This document shows positions 1 to 9,984 of a stretch of 64,000 nucleotides of DNA, piece after piece (within the stretch, counting starts at the first letter, position 1; every line of letters begins with the position of its first letter). Made by a program: the position numbers and the translations under genes. The notes beneath the pieces were generated by a model. The model worked only from the letters and a program-made list of their open reading frames with translations. It searched no databases and was not told where the DNA came from. The stretch is from Peltaster fructicola (Eukaryota; Ascomycota; Dothideomycetes), in the NCBI GenBank assembly GCA_001592805.2, contig CP051140.1, positions 3,721,501-3,785,500 of the forward strand, read 5' to 3'.

Positions 1-1075
1 CGGAATCGCTGAAGGCATCTGTTGTGCTTGCTCTTCGATAGTTCTTCCCTGCTCCCTTGCCCAGACCCATACCACTCTTCAGCATAGCCCCCATGCCTCG
101 TCTGCTCAGGCTGCCACTGCCATCAACTCCTGCCAGACTTTGGTAAGTCTCAAACTCTTGCAGTAGCGCTGATACTGGCTTCAAGTATTCCAGAGGCGAA
201 CTTGATTTCATATCAAGTATGACCGGCAAGGAATGCCCAAGATGAAAGTAGCTGGTCGCTCGTCGTCCCATCTTCTGGGGCTGGAACGATGGCATGGACG
301 ACAGTCCCGACTGGCTGACATGCAGTGTGTTGAAGAAGAACACATCTCCTTCATGTAACCGTCTGATATATTGTATCGTGGATACCCTCTTCAGTGCCGT
401 CTCTTGTATCTGTTGGTATATCGCCTGTGGATTCTGTGGTCCATGGCTTGATGGTGGTGGTGGACCAAAGCCTGGATCGGCGCCGTGAGAACTCTGCGGT
501 ATTCGTGGCAGACTGACCTGTGATGCGAAGTACTGCTGCTCGCCTGCCGGTCTGTTGAAGGGTGCCACGTTCAACATTGAGAACTGTTTCTTATCCGCGA
601 GCGTCGGTACGTCCGGCACAATCTCGCTTTCGAACAGAGGTAGAGCTTCTGAAGACTTCAGGCTCCTCGAGAAAGGTCGTGTAGAAAAGGACAGCTTGCT
701 CCGATGCCGAGGCGGACTGGGAGGCGTAGGTGAAGCTGATGGCTCCAGGATGGGCGGCGAGTGTAGCAATAAGTTTCCAGAACTGTGGTTCCGTTGCACC
801 CTCTGTGCTGCAGCGGTGCTGCCTCCGCCACTGAGCTGTGAGTGGTGTGACCGCAGGGATACTGAGCGGCGAAAGTCAGAAACGCTCGAAGACAGGGATC
901 GAAGGCTGTTGTCGCGGTGATGCTCCTTCAACCGCCTTTCTGTAGGGCTCTGTGGTGCTGCAGATTCGTCGATATATCGTGGTCCTTCGCTGACTTCTAT
1001 CTCCTGCACTTCACGCTCCGTCTGTGTCTGTCTCCTGAACCTGCCAAAGACACCTGACGATGTATTTGGGGGCAT
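1..1075 (-). CDS. Conserved fungal protein of unknown function, 3' end off the window
   Basis: The reverse strand is open without interruption from the ATG at 1075 to the window edge, about 358 codons; an in-frame stop lies a short way upstream and no earlier in-frame ATG exists. The first ~170 residues are rich in Ser, Pro and Arg and look disordered (runs such as SPTPPSPPRHRSK). From about residue 235 the protein becomes well ordered, with motifs like YQQIQETALKRVSTIQYIR, HEGDVFFFNTLHVS and MGRRATSYFHLGHSLPVIL. I recognise this as a block conserved in filamentous ascomycete proteins that have no assigned function. It is transcribed divergently from NAA10, with 273 bp between the two start codons. 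The C-terminus is not visible. Confidence 0.8.
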   Translation of the reverse strand, partial: MPPNTSSGVFGRFRRQTQTEREVQEIEVSEGPRYIDESAAPQSPTERRLKEHHRDNSLRSLSSSVSDFRRSVSLRSHHSQLSGGGSTAAAQRVQRNHSSGNLLLHSPPILEPSASPTPPSPPRHRSKLSFSTRPFSRSLKSSEALPLFESEIVPDVPTLADKKQFSMLNVAPFNRPAGEQQYFASQVSLPRIPQSSHGADPGFGPPPPSSHGPQNPQAIYQQIQETALKRVSTIQYIRRLHEGDVFFFNTLHVSQSGLSSMPSFQPQKMGRRATSYFHLGHSLPVILDMKSSSPLEYLKPVSALLQEFETYQSLAGVDGSGSLSRRGMGAMLKSGMGLGKGAGKNYRRASTTDAFSDS

Positions 1076-1348
1076 GCCCAACAGCCCTCCCTTGATTTGT
1101 AGCTGCAGGTACAAGAAATGGTGATAGTCTGCTCCTAGGCCAGGCTAATGCGCCGGATCTTTCGCCCAGCCTGTGACATTCAAAACGTGCGAGGTCGATG
1201 CGATTGGTTCAATAAATGAGTTCCGCCAGGATGTGTCTCCATCTTTTCTAGCCGGACCATCGTGGGGCTCAAGAGACGGGACTTCCGAGCACACTAGCTA
1301 CGACATTTTGATGATTGAGACGCTGTATAGCCCTCACTGTCACAAACC

Positions 1349-2098
1349 ATGGACATCCGCCTACTACACCCCTCAGACATACCGCATGTACAACAGACAA
1401 ACATCACCAACTTGCCGGAGAATTACTTCTGCAAATACTACCTCTACCATGCTCTGAGCTGGCCACAACTGAGCTATGTAGCAGTGGACGTAAGTTAACG
1501 AAATGAGTCTTACACCTCTGACCACCTGCAGGTTTCGCGGCCGAAGAAGACACCATACGATGCGCCTAAGATAGTGGGATATGTTCTTGCAAAGATGGAG
1601 GAAGACCCAGCAGATGGCATACCTCATGGTCACATCACATCACTGAGCGTTATGCGAACACATCGAAGGCTAGGTCTGGCAGAGAAGCTGATGCGGCAGA
1701 GTCGTGAGTACGTCTGTTAGGTTGTGAGCTAGGCTGACCCAGCAGAACGAGCAATGTTCGAAGTCTTCGGCGCGGTCTATGTATCGTTGCACGTCCGAGT
1801 CAGCAATGTGGCAGCCCTCGCACTGTACAGAGATACGTTAGGCTTCAAGGTTGGCGGCGTAGAGGCAAGCTACTACGCTGACGGCGAGGATGCGTACAGC
1901 ATGCGAATGGACTTGGAATACCTTCGAGACGAGGCGCTGGATCTGGAGGACAAGGATAGCACCGGAAAGGATGAGGGCGATGCCGTCGGCAGTGCTGGTG
2001 AGAAAAAGGACAAGATGGTGAAGGTGAAGGTTGGAAGAAGTCTCGGTGTTGGTGAGCTCGTCGAGCGGAATGAGAGTACACCATCGAATGGCACGTAG
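1349..2098 (+). CDS. NAA10: N-terminal acetyltransferase A catalytic subunit (Ard1/Naa10)
   Basis: Three exons, 1349-1489, 1532-1703 and 1746-2098, give 221 residues; both introns are 42 bp with GT-AG ends. The product is the GNAT-fold catalytic subunit of the ribosome-associated NatA complex, which with Naa15 acetylates N-termini exposed by Met removal (Ser, Ala, Thr, Gly). The protein starts [15 protein letters not shown], carries the substrate-loop region [19 protein letters not shown], the acetyl-CoA-binding [10 protein letters not shown] stretch (R-x-x-G-x-A type) and the family signature [19 protein letters not shown]. The second acceptor was chosen at 1745, rather than the AG three bases earlier, because it gives RQSQRAM as in relatives. 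The acidic, Lys-rich tail after the GNAT domain is also usual for Ard1. Confidence 0.95.
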
Positions 2099-2186
2099 TG
2101 TCTGAATAAAATGCATTGAACGGCACGTCTAGCCGTCGATGTCGTCAGTCCGCACAGTCGATTCTGATGTAAATGTTCGACGAGCT

Positions 2187-2268
2187 ATAGGCGTCAACCT
2201 CGGATGCCTGCGTGGTCGAGTCTCTTGCTTTGTTCCTGAAGATAGGCGTCAACGTCGGATGCCTGTGA
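2187..2268. repeat. Two copies of a short dispersed repeat (core ATAGGCGTCAAC)
   Basis: Two nearly identical segments of about 28 bp, starting near 2187 and 2242, share the core ataggcgtcaac followed by tcggatgcctg. They are 54 bp apart, in the gap between NAA10 and RAE1. A third, more diverged copy lies near 25126. The sequence match is seen directly; the nature of the repeat is unknown. Confidence 0.6.
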
Positions 2269-2383
2269 GGATACATGTATGTAGTGGCCCAAGCTCGCGC
2301 GTCGTGCAGCTCATAACCGCGTTTTGCATTTCTTAAGTCAATCATTGTCCTTACGCAGCTCACGTTCGCAACACAACCGTCTT

Positions 2384-2500
2384 CGCTCGCCTGAGCGGCA
2401 GCATACTCTAAGTGCTGATACGACATCTCACCGCGCGCAACATAATCAACATCACTCGCGCGAGTGGTAGCATACTCTCAGTACTGGTACGACACCTCAC
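2384..2500. repeat. Two-copy 48-bp direct repeat in the RAE1 leader
   Basis: Copy 1 (2384-2431) and copy 2 (2453-2500) align without gaps over 48 bp with about nine mismatches. The shared segments include agcatactct and the final ctcac. The second copy ends 14 bp before the RAE1 start codon, so the repeat lies in the promoter or 5' leader. Confidence 0.65.
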
Positions 2501-2514
2501 AGTGGACACGCGCC

Positions 2515-3612
2515 ATGTCCACTCTCTTCGGCAGCAGTGCCTCTGCCTCAAGCGCGACAGCAAACACACAAGGCGACCTCTCGAAAGATGTCCAGGTCAG
2601 CAACCCACCAGAAGACAGCATATCGAACATAGTCTTCAGTCCACAGAGCGATCACCTCGCTGTATCATCATGGGACAAGAAAGTGCGCATCTACGAGATC
2701 GATCAGAATGGGAACAGTCAAGGCAAGGCCATGTTCGAGCATGAAGGACCTGTGCTTGACTGTGCATGGAGCAAAGATGGCCAAAAGGTCTTCGGCGCAG
2801 GAGCAGACAAGGCAGCACGCATGCTCGATCTGGGTGCAGGAGGACAAGCGCAACAGGTTGCTGTACACGATCAACCCATCAAATGTGTTGAGAGCATCTT
2901 CGTCGGCAACCAGCACCTGCTCGTGACAGGTAGCTGGGACAAGACCATCAAATACTGGGATCTACGACAACAAACACCAATAGCTTCTGTGCAGTGTCAG
3001 GATCGCGTCTATACTATGGACGTGCGTCACAACACATCAACCAACAACACTGACCTCCTCGTTGTCGGCACAGCAGACCGATGGATCAACGTAATCGACC
3101 TCAAGAACCCTGGCTCATTCTTCAAGAGCATTCAGTCACCACTGAAGTTCCAAACTCGAGTTGTTAGTACCTTCCAAGACGCCTCCGGTTATGCTATTGG
3201 CAGTATCGAGGGTCGTTGCGCTATTCAGTACATCCAGGACGAGAAGCAGTCGAGCAATTTCTCCTTCAAATGTCATCGAGTTACATCTACTGAGAACCGC
3301 AATGTCAGCAATGTCTTCTCTGTCAACGACATCAGCTTTCATCCTATACACGGCACATTCAGCACTGCTGGGGCTGATGGAACGTTCCACTTCTGGGATA
3401 AGGATGCAAAGCATAGATTGAAGGGATACCCAGATGTTGGTGGCAGCATTGTATCGACAGACTTCAACAAGAGTGGTACGATCTTTGCATATGCTGTCAG
3501 CTATGATTGGAGTAAGGGCCACTCGGCCAACCGACCAGACTACCCTACGAAGATCATGCTTCACCCGATCGTTGGTGATGAGTGCAAACCTAGGGACAAG
3601 AACAAGCGGTAG
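2515..3612 (+). CDS. RAE1: mRNA export factor Rae1/Gle2, WD40 protein
   Basis: A single uninterrupted frame of 365 residues from the ATG at 2515 (MSTLFGSSASASS). The frame is open further upstream, but family proteins begin at this Gly/Ser-rich leader. Rae1 is a seven-bladed WD40 propeller that binds the GLEBS motif of nucleoporin Nup98/Nup145 and supports poly(A)+ RNA export; it also acts in mitosis in some eukaryotes. Visible features are the family's early DSISNIVFSPQSDHLAVSSWD blade split by 'S-W-D-K', a second WSKDGQKVFGAGADK blade, VTGSWDKTIKYWDLR, and the conserved late blades FHPIHGTFSTAGADGTFHFWD and IFAYAVSYDWSKGH, the last being a Rae1 hallmark. The length is normal for the family. 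Confidence 0.95.
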   Translation: MSTLFGSSASASSATANTQGDLSKDVQVSNPPEDSISNIVFSPQSDHLAVSSWDKKVRIYEIDQNGNSQGKAMFEHEGPVLDCAWSKDGQKVFGAGADKAARMLDLGAGGQAQQVAVHDQPIKCVESIFVGNQHLLVTGSWDKTIKYWDLRQQTPIASVQCQDRVYTMDVRHNTSTNNTDLLVVGTADRWINVIDLKNPGSFFKSIQSPLKFQTRVVSTFQDASGYAIGSIEGRCAIQYIQDEKQSSNFSFKCHRVTSTENRNVSNVFSVNDISFHPIHGTFSTAGADGTFHFWDKDAKHRLKGYPDVGGSIVSTDFNKSGTIFAYAVSYDWSKGHSANRPDYPTKIMLHPIVGDECKPRDKNKR

Positions 3613-4266
3613 TCTGTGTTGAGTAGGGCCAGCCGGGTCCCTAGCACTATGTAGCAGTAAATTCATGATTCATGATATGAAACTCAGTATCAGACCTTGT
3701 TGTGATGATGCATTGATTGCGTTGCAAGGCCAGATAGCCTCTCAGTAGCATTGCAGTATGAGCTATGCAACAACAAGACTACCTGTAGCACCACGACCAG
3801 TATGGGTAAGCACAGTGTGTGGCTATATCGAGTCGATATGGCATAAAGGTGAAGGAGGGAATGCCCTGTAATAAGGAAGGTATCCCACTTTGGTGCAGGA
3901 CTCTCCACCACACATCACTTCACCACAAATCTTTCTTCTCTTTACCACAACATACGATAGACATCGCCTACTGAGCAGTATGAACCATTTTTACGATACA
4001 TTATCATGCCCCGGCATCTATGTCGCCCAAAGCTCAGCTTCAGCCTGGATCATTTCGAACCCTTCTTCGCACTTCTTCACGGCCTCGCTTCTCTGAGCGC
4101 GATCTTGGTTGATCCATCAAATGGCGATCCGTGATCAATGCTGCTGTGACGAGACCAGGCCTGAGCAGCAATTCCTTCCAGTCGAGATACGGCAATATCA
4201 AGAAGAGCCAATGTCGTTGTACCAACTACGCAGTACTGGCAATCGCAGATGAGGGTCGTACTCGTC
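3613..4266. other. Intergenic region with no firm gene
   Basis: The 3' flank of RAE1 runs into the 3' side of the reverse-strand gene at 4267-4849. A reverse-strand stretch ending at 4018, with a good acceptor (gctcag) followed by a Glu/Lys-rich run ending EAELWAT, could be a further terminal exon of that gene. Nothing else is supported. Confidence 0.35.
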
Positions 4267-4849
4267 TCAAGCACAAACAGCAGGAACGCAAGAGAGAATG
4301 ACAACCAGGTCGACTGTTGTCAAAGACGAGTCCATAATACATGCGATGCGCTCGACATTACGCTTGACGAGGTGAGGTCCCTTTCGATGATATATTGTGG
4401 TGAAGTCCACGACTTGGTCTGCTGCTGAATACGACGCTCCGCCTGGGTTGACTCGTATGATGCAACGGTAAGGACGTTCTCGCAGGTGTGCTGCACGTGG
4501 CGAGGCTATCCATATTTGCCCAGAGCTTTCGTTCACGTTCTTTCTTTGTCAATAGTTTGCATTCCTGATTGTCTGTGCTTACGTCGTACAAAATGGACTC
4601 ATGCCTCTCTGACTTCAACGAGTACTCTTCCTTCACCTTGGAAGCATTCGACGATACGATGGCGATGGTTTCTGAAAGCCTCCGAAGCTTCGGTTCTCTC
4701 AACGCTTGGATAGCGTCTCTGCTTAATGGTTGTGCACTGGTCTTGGCTTTTCTTTGCTCTTGGAGCCATACAGGGCAGGTGCTGATTCGATGCAGTTGGG
4801 TATGGAGGATAGACAGGAGTGAGAAGTGCTTAATAGTCGGAAGAGATGC
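4267..4849 (-). CDS. Unrecognised protein-coding gene, 5' exon unresolved
   Basis: Two reverse-strand exons fit together in phase: 4849 to 4583 (after a ctttag acceptor) and 4539 to 4267, joined by a 43-bp GT-AG intron. They encode about 179 residues, including LSRDAIQALREPKLRRLSET, a Lys/Glu-rich helical stretch and the more ordered RERPYRCIIRVNPGGASYS and KRNVERIACIMDSS. The intron length matches neighbouring genes and the frame change at the junction removes stops, which argues for a real gene. I do not recognise the family. The first coding exon with the ATG was not found, and the 3' end could extend to an exon ending at 4018. Confidence 0.4.
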
Positions 4850-5233
4850 CTAAAGGACCTAGACACAAATTGCGTCAGCTATTGACTGTGTCTGACCACG
4901 CCACATCGCGAGTCACTGGCGAACAACCTCCCTCGACCCCTCTGCATTTTGCGCACACTCTCCCTTAACCTCTCTGCACTTCACGCACACTCTCTGACTT
5001 ACAGTAATCTTGTGATATAGCAACTGTGGTTCAAGACGCAGCTTGCACCATCACCACAGGGACAACGATAGTCCCAACAGTCTTGGCAAGTCTCAAGGCA
5101 TCGGTCAAAGCAAGTTACTAATGATCAGGCAAGGTTATCGTGCTTGGCCTCTATCGCCATATTGGAGACCTGTTATAAGCTTACTCTCAGCACTATCAGC
5201 TCAAGTTCTGTCGACCTAAGCTTCGCCGCTACG
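4850..5233. other. Divergent intergenic region
   Basis: This 384-bp stretch should hold the promoters of the reverse-strand gene to its left and the forward gene at 5234. It contains a duplicated Leu/Cys-codon-like tract, 'ctctgcatttt' and 'ctctgcacttc', each followed by gcgcacactctc or acgcacactctc, a 28-bp imperfect direct repeat around 4941-4995. No other feature is supported. Confidence 0.35.
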
Positions 5234-6657
5234 ATGGCGCTATCCACGGACAACGCGAAGCAAGTTCAGAACCCGCGACTGACTGAACGCGAAGCGCAAC
5301 TCATGGTATGGATGACGGGCGCGGACTTCGAAATCTTGCCGCAGCTCGACGCATCTGAGGACTTCTCAGATCTGAAGGAGCGTCTCAGCGATCGTTACAC
5401 TCTGCCTCAGAAGGAGAGACTCGACGCAGACAATTTTCATCCAATTTCCACTGGCACCTTGATCGTTCTCAGCATGAATGACTACTTCGCTCGCCACCCG
5501 GAGGCAGTTGGCAAGATGAAGCACACGATGGGAACAAGCCACGAGGATACGAAGAGAATCGTCTTCGCAGAGGTAGACTGGTGTCCGAGAGGTAGAGAGC
5601 TCTTCATCGAGGCCCCACCCCGAGAGCGAGCACGCAGAGCTGCTTACTATGGCAACTTGTTGTGGGGAGCGTGAGTGCAGCAGCAACAAGATCAAACCCG
5701 TATCTGACGATCCCATCACAGCAATCAAAGCGAACTAGAGCTTCGCGTACCAGAGCCTGAAGTCTACGGTTACACCCACTTCGATCAAGAAGCAACCATG
5801 TATCGCTGGGAGATCGATATGCGTGACAAAGCCTTCAACGCCGACAAGACCAAGATCTCGCTACTTCTTCCCTTTGAGGGATTGTTGCTGTACTGCAAGT
5901 TGACTGACATCCTCAGCAACGACATCACCAACAATGCAGATTTCCTTGCTCCACCGATCGACCAGGCATCGTTGGGAAATGGACCATGGCGAGGTGAACG
6001 TGGAATCCGTGATGCAAGCGAAGGGAAGCGGGCGTATTCATTCTACGTCTCCACGGTTGGCGCCACATGCAAGGAGTGGAGCAGTGCTCACCTCGTCGCT
6101 GATCGGTCCGAAGACTGGCCAGTACAGCTCCATGCCAGACTATTGGAGGACTACCGCGCGGTGCACCCAAATCCAACTGTGGACTACTTCCGATATGAGG
6201 ACCTGATCGTTCCACCGAAGCTCATGGGTCCGCTGACGATCGCTCTGAGAGACGCTGGGCGAGCCGCTCCAATACCAGAGGAGATCAGCGAAGCATTCGC
6301 CGAGGTTGACGGTAAGCTTGGCCACCTTCGATTTTGTCTATTTCGATACTGATCATCATAGGACTGATGGACAATCGCACTGGTGCCAAAGGTGCGCCGT
6401 TCCAGCCCGACAGTAGGACGGTCAATCCTCAGGACGCTGCTCTCTCTGCACTCTTGATCGGTGCCATGACAGCAGACTTGATCAAGGCCCTCGAACGTGT
6501 CGAGGAGCCGGAATACCAGAGTGTACTCTCGAAGCTGCAGCAGAAGATGGCAATAAGGAAGAGTCGGAGTCAAGATGCACAAGGAGGCACAACTCCACCC
6601 GCACCTCCGATAGCACCAGGAGACGGCAACAAAACAGTCAACAACCTAGATCCCTGA
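5234..6657 (+). CDS. Conserved hypothetical fungal protein, 440 residues
   Basis: Three exons, 5234-5670, 5722-6311 and 6362-6657, joined by GT-AG introns of 51 and 50 bp, give a continuous 440-residue protein. An in-frame ATG at 5144 would add 30 residues rich in Ser, Ile and Leu; 5234 (MALSTDNAKQVQNPRL) is preferred because the reading becomes charged and orderly there. Recognisable segments include LTEREAQLMVWMTGADFEIL, PRERARRAAYYGNLLWGA across the first junction, and TFHLVADRSEDW-like acidic/aromatic runs in the centre. The C-terminus is Pro/Gln-rich and probably flexible. There is no signal peptide, membrane segment or known catalytic motif. I do not recognise a named family. Confidence 0.75.
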
Positions 6658-8746
6658 GCAGTTTTGCAAAGAGACAACGATACATCAGCTGCCATCTGAA
6701 GCTCCCAAGCATCTCCGCGAGCAACACTGGAGTTCAGTTTGGGCAGTCGTGAGGCCAAGCCTCGAGTACACACATCAAGTCTGGCGGCATTCACATCTTC
6801 ATCACTTCCGACATGGTGAGTCGTGTTGGCTACATCCCAGTAGTTGTTTAGATTTGTATCAGCTTCCACAAGCTACCTTCGTAATATGTCCTTCACAATC
6901 AGTACCACGAGTTCAGGGCCAAGCAGCGTGATACCAAGATATGGCAGCAATAGACTGCGTCGTTCGATATCGGACAGACTTGATAGGGACAACAAAGCAC
7001 CTAGGGCATTGCTGGCTGGACCATTATCGCCTCCAAAGGTCACTCGAGTCGCAAAGCCATTGCTACCATCATTCAACACAGCCATTCGGGCTGGTACAAC
7101 ACACACTACTGCCGTGAAAGGCAAGCTGGGACCGATGTGGTTGGATATGATTCTTCCATACGGTGCTGATCAAGACTAGATATGTGTGCAGGCGCAACCA
7201 CTCTGAGTGATATAGCTGGTGCATCGATATGATCGCAAGCGATAGTGTGTATCAGATACCGTCGTAGGCAAATGTAGCATCAATTCGAGGCACATGAACG
7301 TTCCAGTGAAGGAACGACATGGAGGCCAACTTCAGTGCTTGACTCTATTTGCTTGGTGTCATCATGTTGAACACTCGCTTGGTGTGATGGAATCCGGTCG
7401 CTTCGACACGACTGAGGCATGGCAAACCACCCGGCGGATCCTAAAAGGTGAACTCTTCGCAACAAGAATAAGCCCCATCGAGTAGCACAACTCGCCAACT
7501 GACAGATCGAGTGAAGGGTCAATCGACGAGCTGCACAACCGCATGACTATGTATCCCGACGAAAGCTCATTGCCTTACCTGAACCCAGCTTGTCCATGCC
7601 TCTCTTGCATCACCTCCTCCTTTCAACCAATCTATTAGCAGCAGACGCCTACGTCAAATGATCAGACTCATATCATCGTCCTGCCAAAGGCGTGATCTCC
7701 GACACAGTGCCTGAGCATCAAGGTATCGTGGAAGGAGTGCGAGCGGTGGTGCAAGCAGCATGGTGTCTGGAGGTAGAGCAAAGATGAGCCACTGTGCTTC
7801 TAAGGCGGCGCTTTTCAGCATTCCTGTGAAAGGACGTCCGGGGACTTTCTCCCAAAGCTGTGTGTGATAGATCGCATGACGCGGTCTGTTGAATGCTTCG
7901 ATTGCGATTTGTCGTGCGAAGAAGTTGGAGGAAGAAAAATTGTTAGAGAGACGTTGAGCTTTGGAGCGCTGGGTTAGCGCAAGGCTCGGGCCTCGGGCCG
8001 TGATATCAGGATGAGGACAATGTTATATCAGCTCTATGCCTGCACTTCTGCCGAGCTGAATGACACGAGCAGTGTGACGGAGCTGAGCTTGTAGAATGGG
8101 TTAGAGCGAGTGTCGCGGTGTGTTGCGCTGTGCAGTGGTTCTGAAACGCTTGCTAGCACGCTTTGATGCTTCACATCATGTTCGACGACGTACGCTCAGT
8201 CGATCTTGGGTAGATGTCGTATCTCATTCTGTTAGAGCCATCTAGCATTCAGCATAGGTAGCTGAACCATTGTTAAGCCATGTGTCACAGCCGAACATAG
8301 GTCTCGACATGCTGGCAGGTGGAGGGTATCTTGAAAGTCGTCTGGCTTCTTCCATTGCCTTACAACTAGCGATAACCACCATTGATGATGTTCTCTTCAC
8401 TGTAGGAGGTGTAATTGACTCCAGAGTATGCGTTTGTGCTATCCGTCAGGCCACAAGTTGCTCGTAGCGTTCGCTTGAACAGCCGATATGCGCCACTGTA
8501 CACGAATATGAATCTCGTTGTTTTCAACCAACACGGCCAATGATGGCCCCACACTCTCAGCCAAGGTCAACTAGACCAAGCGGAATCTCCTGGTGGCCTC
8601 GGAATTGCCAAAAATGGCTTGCGAGCTTGGCATTGAGCCCAAATGCGCAAAAATGAGCAGATCCTCAGAAATGCCTTCTATCTCTCGTCGTGAGGCCTCT
8701 GATGCCACTGGTGAGACTCAGATACATGCAGGAGGCAAAAAAAGCA
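6658..8746. other. Gene-poor region, one weak orphan ORF
   Basis: Some 2.1 kb without a convincing gene. The best candidate is a forward ORF at 6886-7179, 97 residues, basic and Ser-rich (starts MSFTISTTSSGPSS, ends LPYGADQD), with no recognised family and no introns. I would not call it without transcript data. No transposon ends, long inverted repeats or strong base-composition shift were seen by eye. Confidence 0.3.
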
Positions 8747-8875
8747 TGCAGCTTCTGTGGATCGAACACAGTACCTCCAGATACCGCACAGAATGCGTGG
8801 ACCATACCAACAGCTTGAAATGGTCCTAGACCGAGTAACTTCAGTCTGGCGCTCTCCCAAGTGAGCTAAAGCTGC
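8747..8875 (-). tRNA. tRNA-Phe (GAA) with a 56-nt intron
   Basis: The reverse strand folds into a complete cloverleaf. The acceptor stem GCAGCTT/AAGCTGC is perfect, as are D stem GCTC/GAGC, anticodon stem CCAGA/TCTGG and T stem CTGTG/CACAG with loop TTCGATC; the discriminator base is A. The anticodon loop is CTGAAGA with anticodon GAA, that is Phe. A 56-nt intron (8783-8838) sits after the base 3' to the anticodon, the canonical nuclear tRNA intron site, leaving a 73-nt mature tRNA. It stands alone in a gene-poor stretch and would be transcribed by RNA polymerase III from its internal A and B boxes. Confidence 0.95.
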
Positions 8876-9984
8876 CCATTGATGGGAGAGCTACGATTTG
8901 GTATATTATATTTGTCTAGTAAATCCATTTTTTGGTCAGTGTAGGGTTCAAAGTGTCTAAGGTCATCCCGTCTTGTTGCGCAATGACGAGCCGGCCAAAC
9001 GAGCGATTATACGACGAGGGTGGTGATATAGCATCCCTCGACATGTCTACAGAGGTTTTCATGCAGGTATACGGCTTAGTTGTTGAGCAACACCACCTCG
9101 AGCTTTTCAGAATTTCTCGTCTGGACTTTTACGCCACAGTGACCAACCACCATTTTCGACAAGTTCGGCAATGCTCTACGAGCCAACGACTTGATCTACC
9201 ATTCAGTGCACCGTACGAGGCCATAACATCACTCCCTATCGCTATCAACAGTTGTCTATGGCATGATGCGTGGACGATATGCAACTAGATGAGTACGGTA
9301 CAGCCATGAACCAGCACGACGTTGATATTGATCGGACCGCACCCAGGCATGGTCGGTACAGTACATATGGCATACTGAGGATATATAGATGAGGAATGTC
9401 TTCTGTGCTCGTCGTGCCACGATCTGGCGACTCATGAGAACGGAATCTGACCATGATGGCTTTGTCCTCGCAACAACATCGGTGATAATGCAGATACACG
9501 ACTGCCAACAGACTGATACAAGAACACTGAGCGACACAACTGCCAAGGCGGAACAGCGTGCGAGCTCAACCCTCTCGTGTTCGATGTCGACCCGTTGACT
9601 TCATCATCTGAACAGCAGAGGGAGGGTCAAGCTCGTTCGCATCGAAGCTCAACCCTCCGAATCGTCTATCGCCGCCGAGCCTTCGATGGGCGCGAGCATC
9701 CCTATACCCTGCTACTCAAAGAATAGTCGACATTTGTCTTGAGTTTGCGTACAGTGAAGCATTGAGAGAGTACAGCGAACGAAATCTACAACGATATCTT
9801 CGCTTGAGCATCAGAGCACGGCTTCGACAGTGGTGAGGTGCTGATACATCTTCGAATCCATGACGATGCTCAGTATAACGGTAGGAAGCTCTTAGATGCT
9901 GCTCAGTGCCACACTGAGAACTGCCTATATGATGGCATTGGACCTGACGGCATGACACAATAAGTCTATTCTAGCTTACTACAA
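8876..9984. other. Gene-poor region upstream of the tRNA
   Basis: No convincing gene. A forward ORF at 8983-9288 (101 residues, starts MTSRPNERLYDEGGD) has protein-like composition but no recognised family. Between 9558 and 9656 there are two direct copies of agctcaaccctc and a nearby imperfect inverted copy, which may form a weak hairpin. Confidence 0.3.

Noticed and set aside
9558-9656. Direct and inverted copies of agctcaaccctc
   Set aside because: Short, imperfect and not flanked by other structure; a weak hairpin at best, so not reported as a regulatory element.
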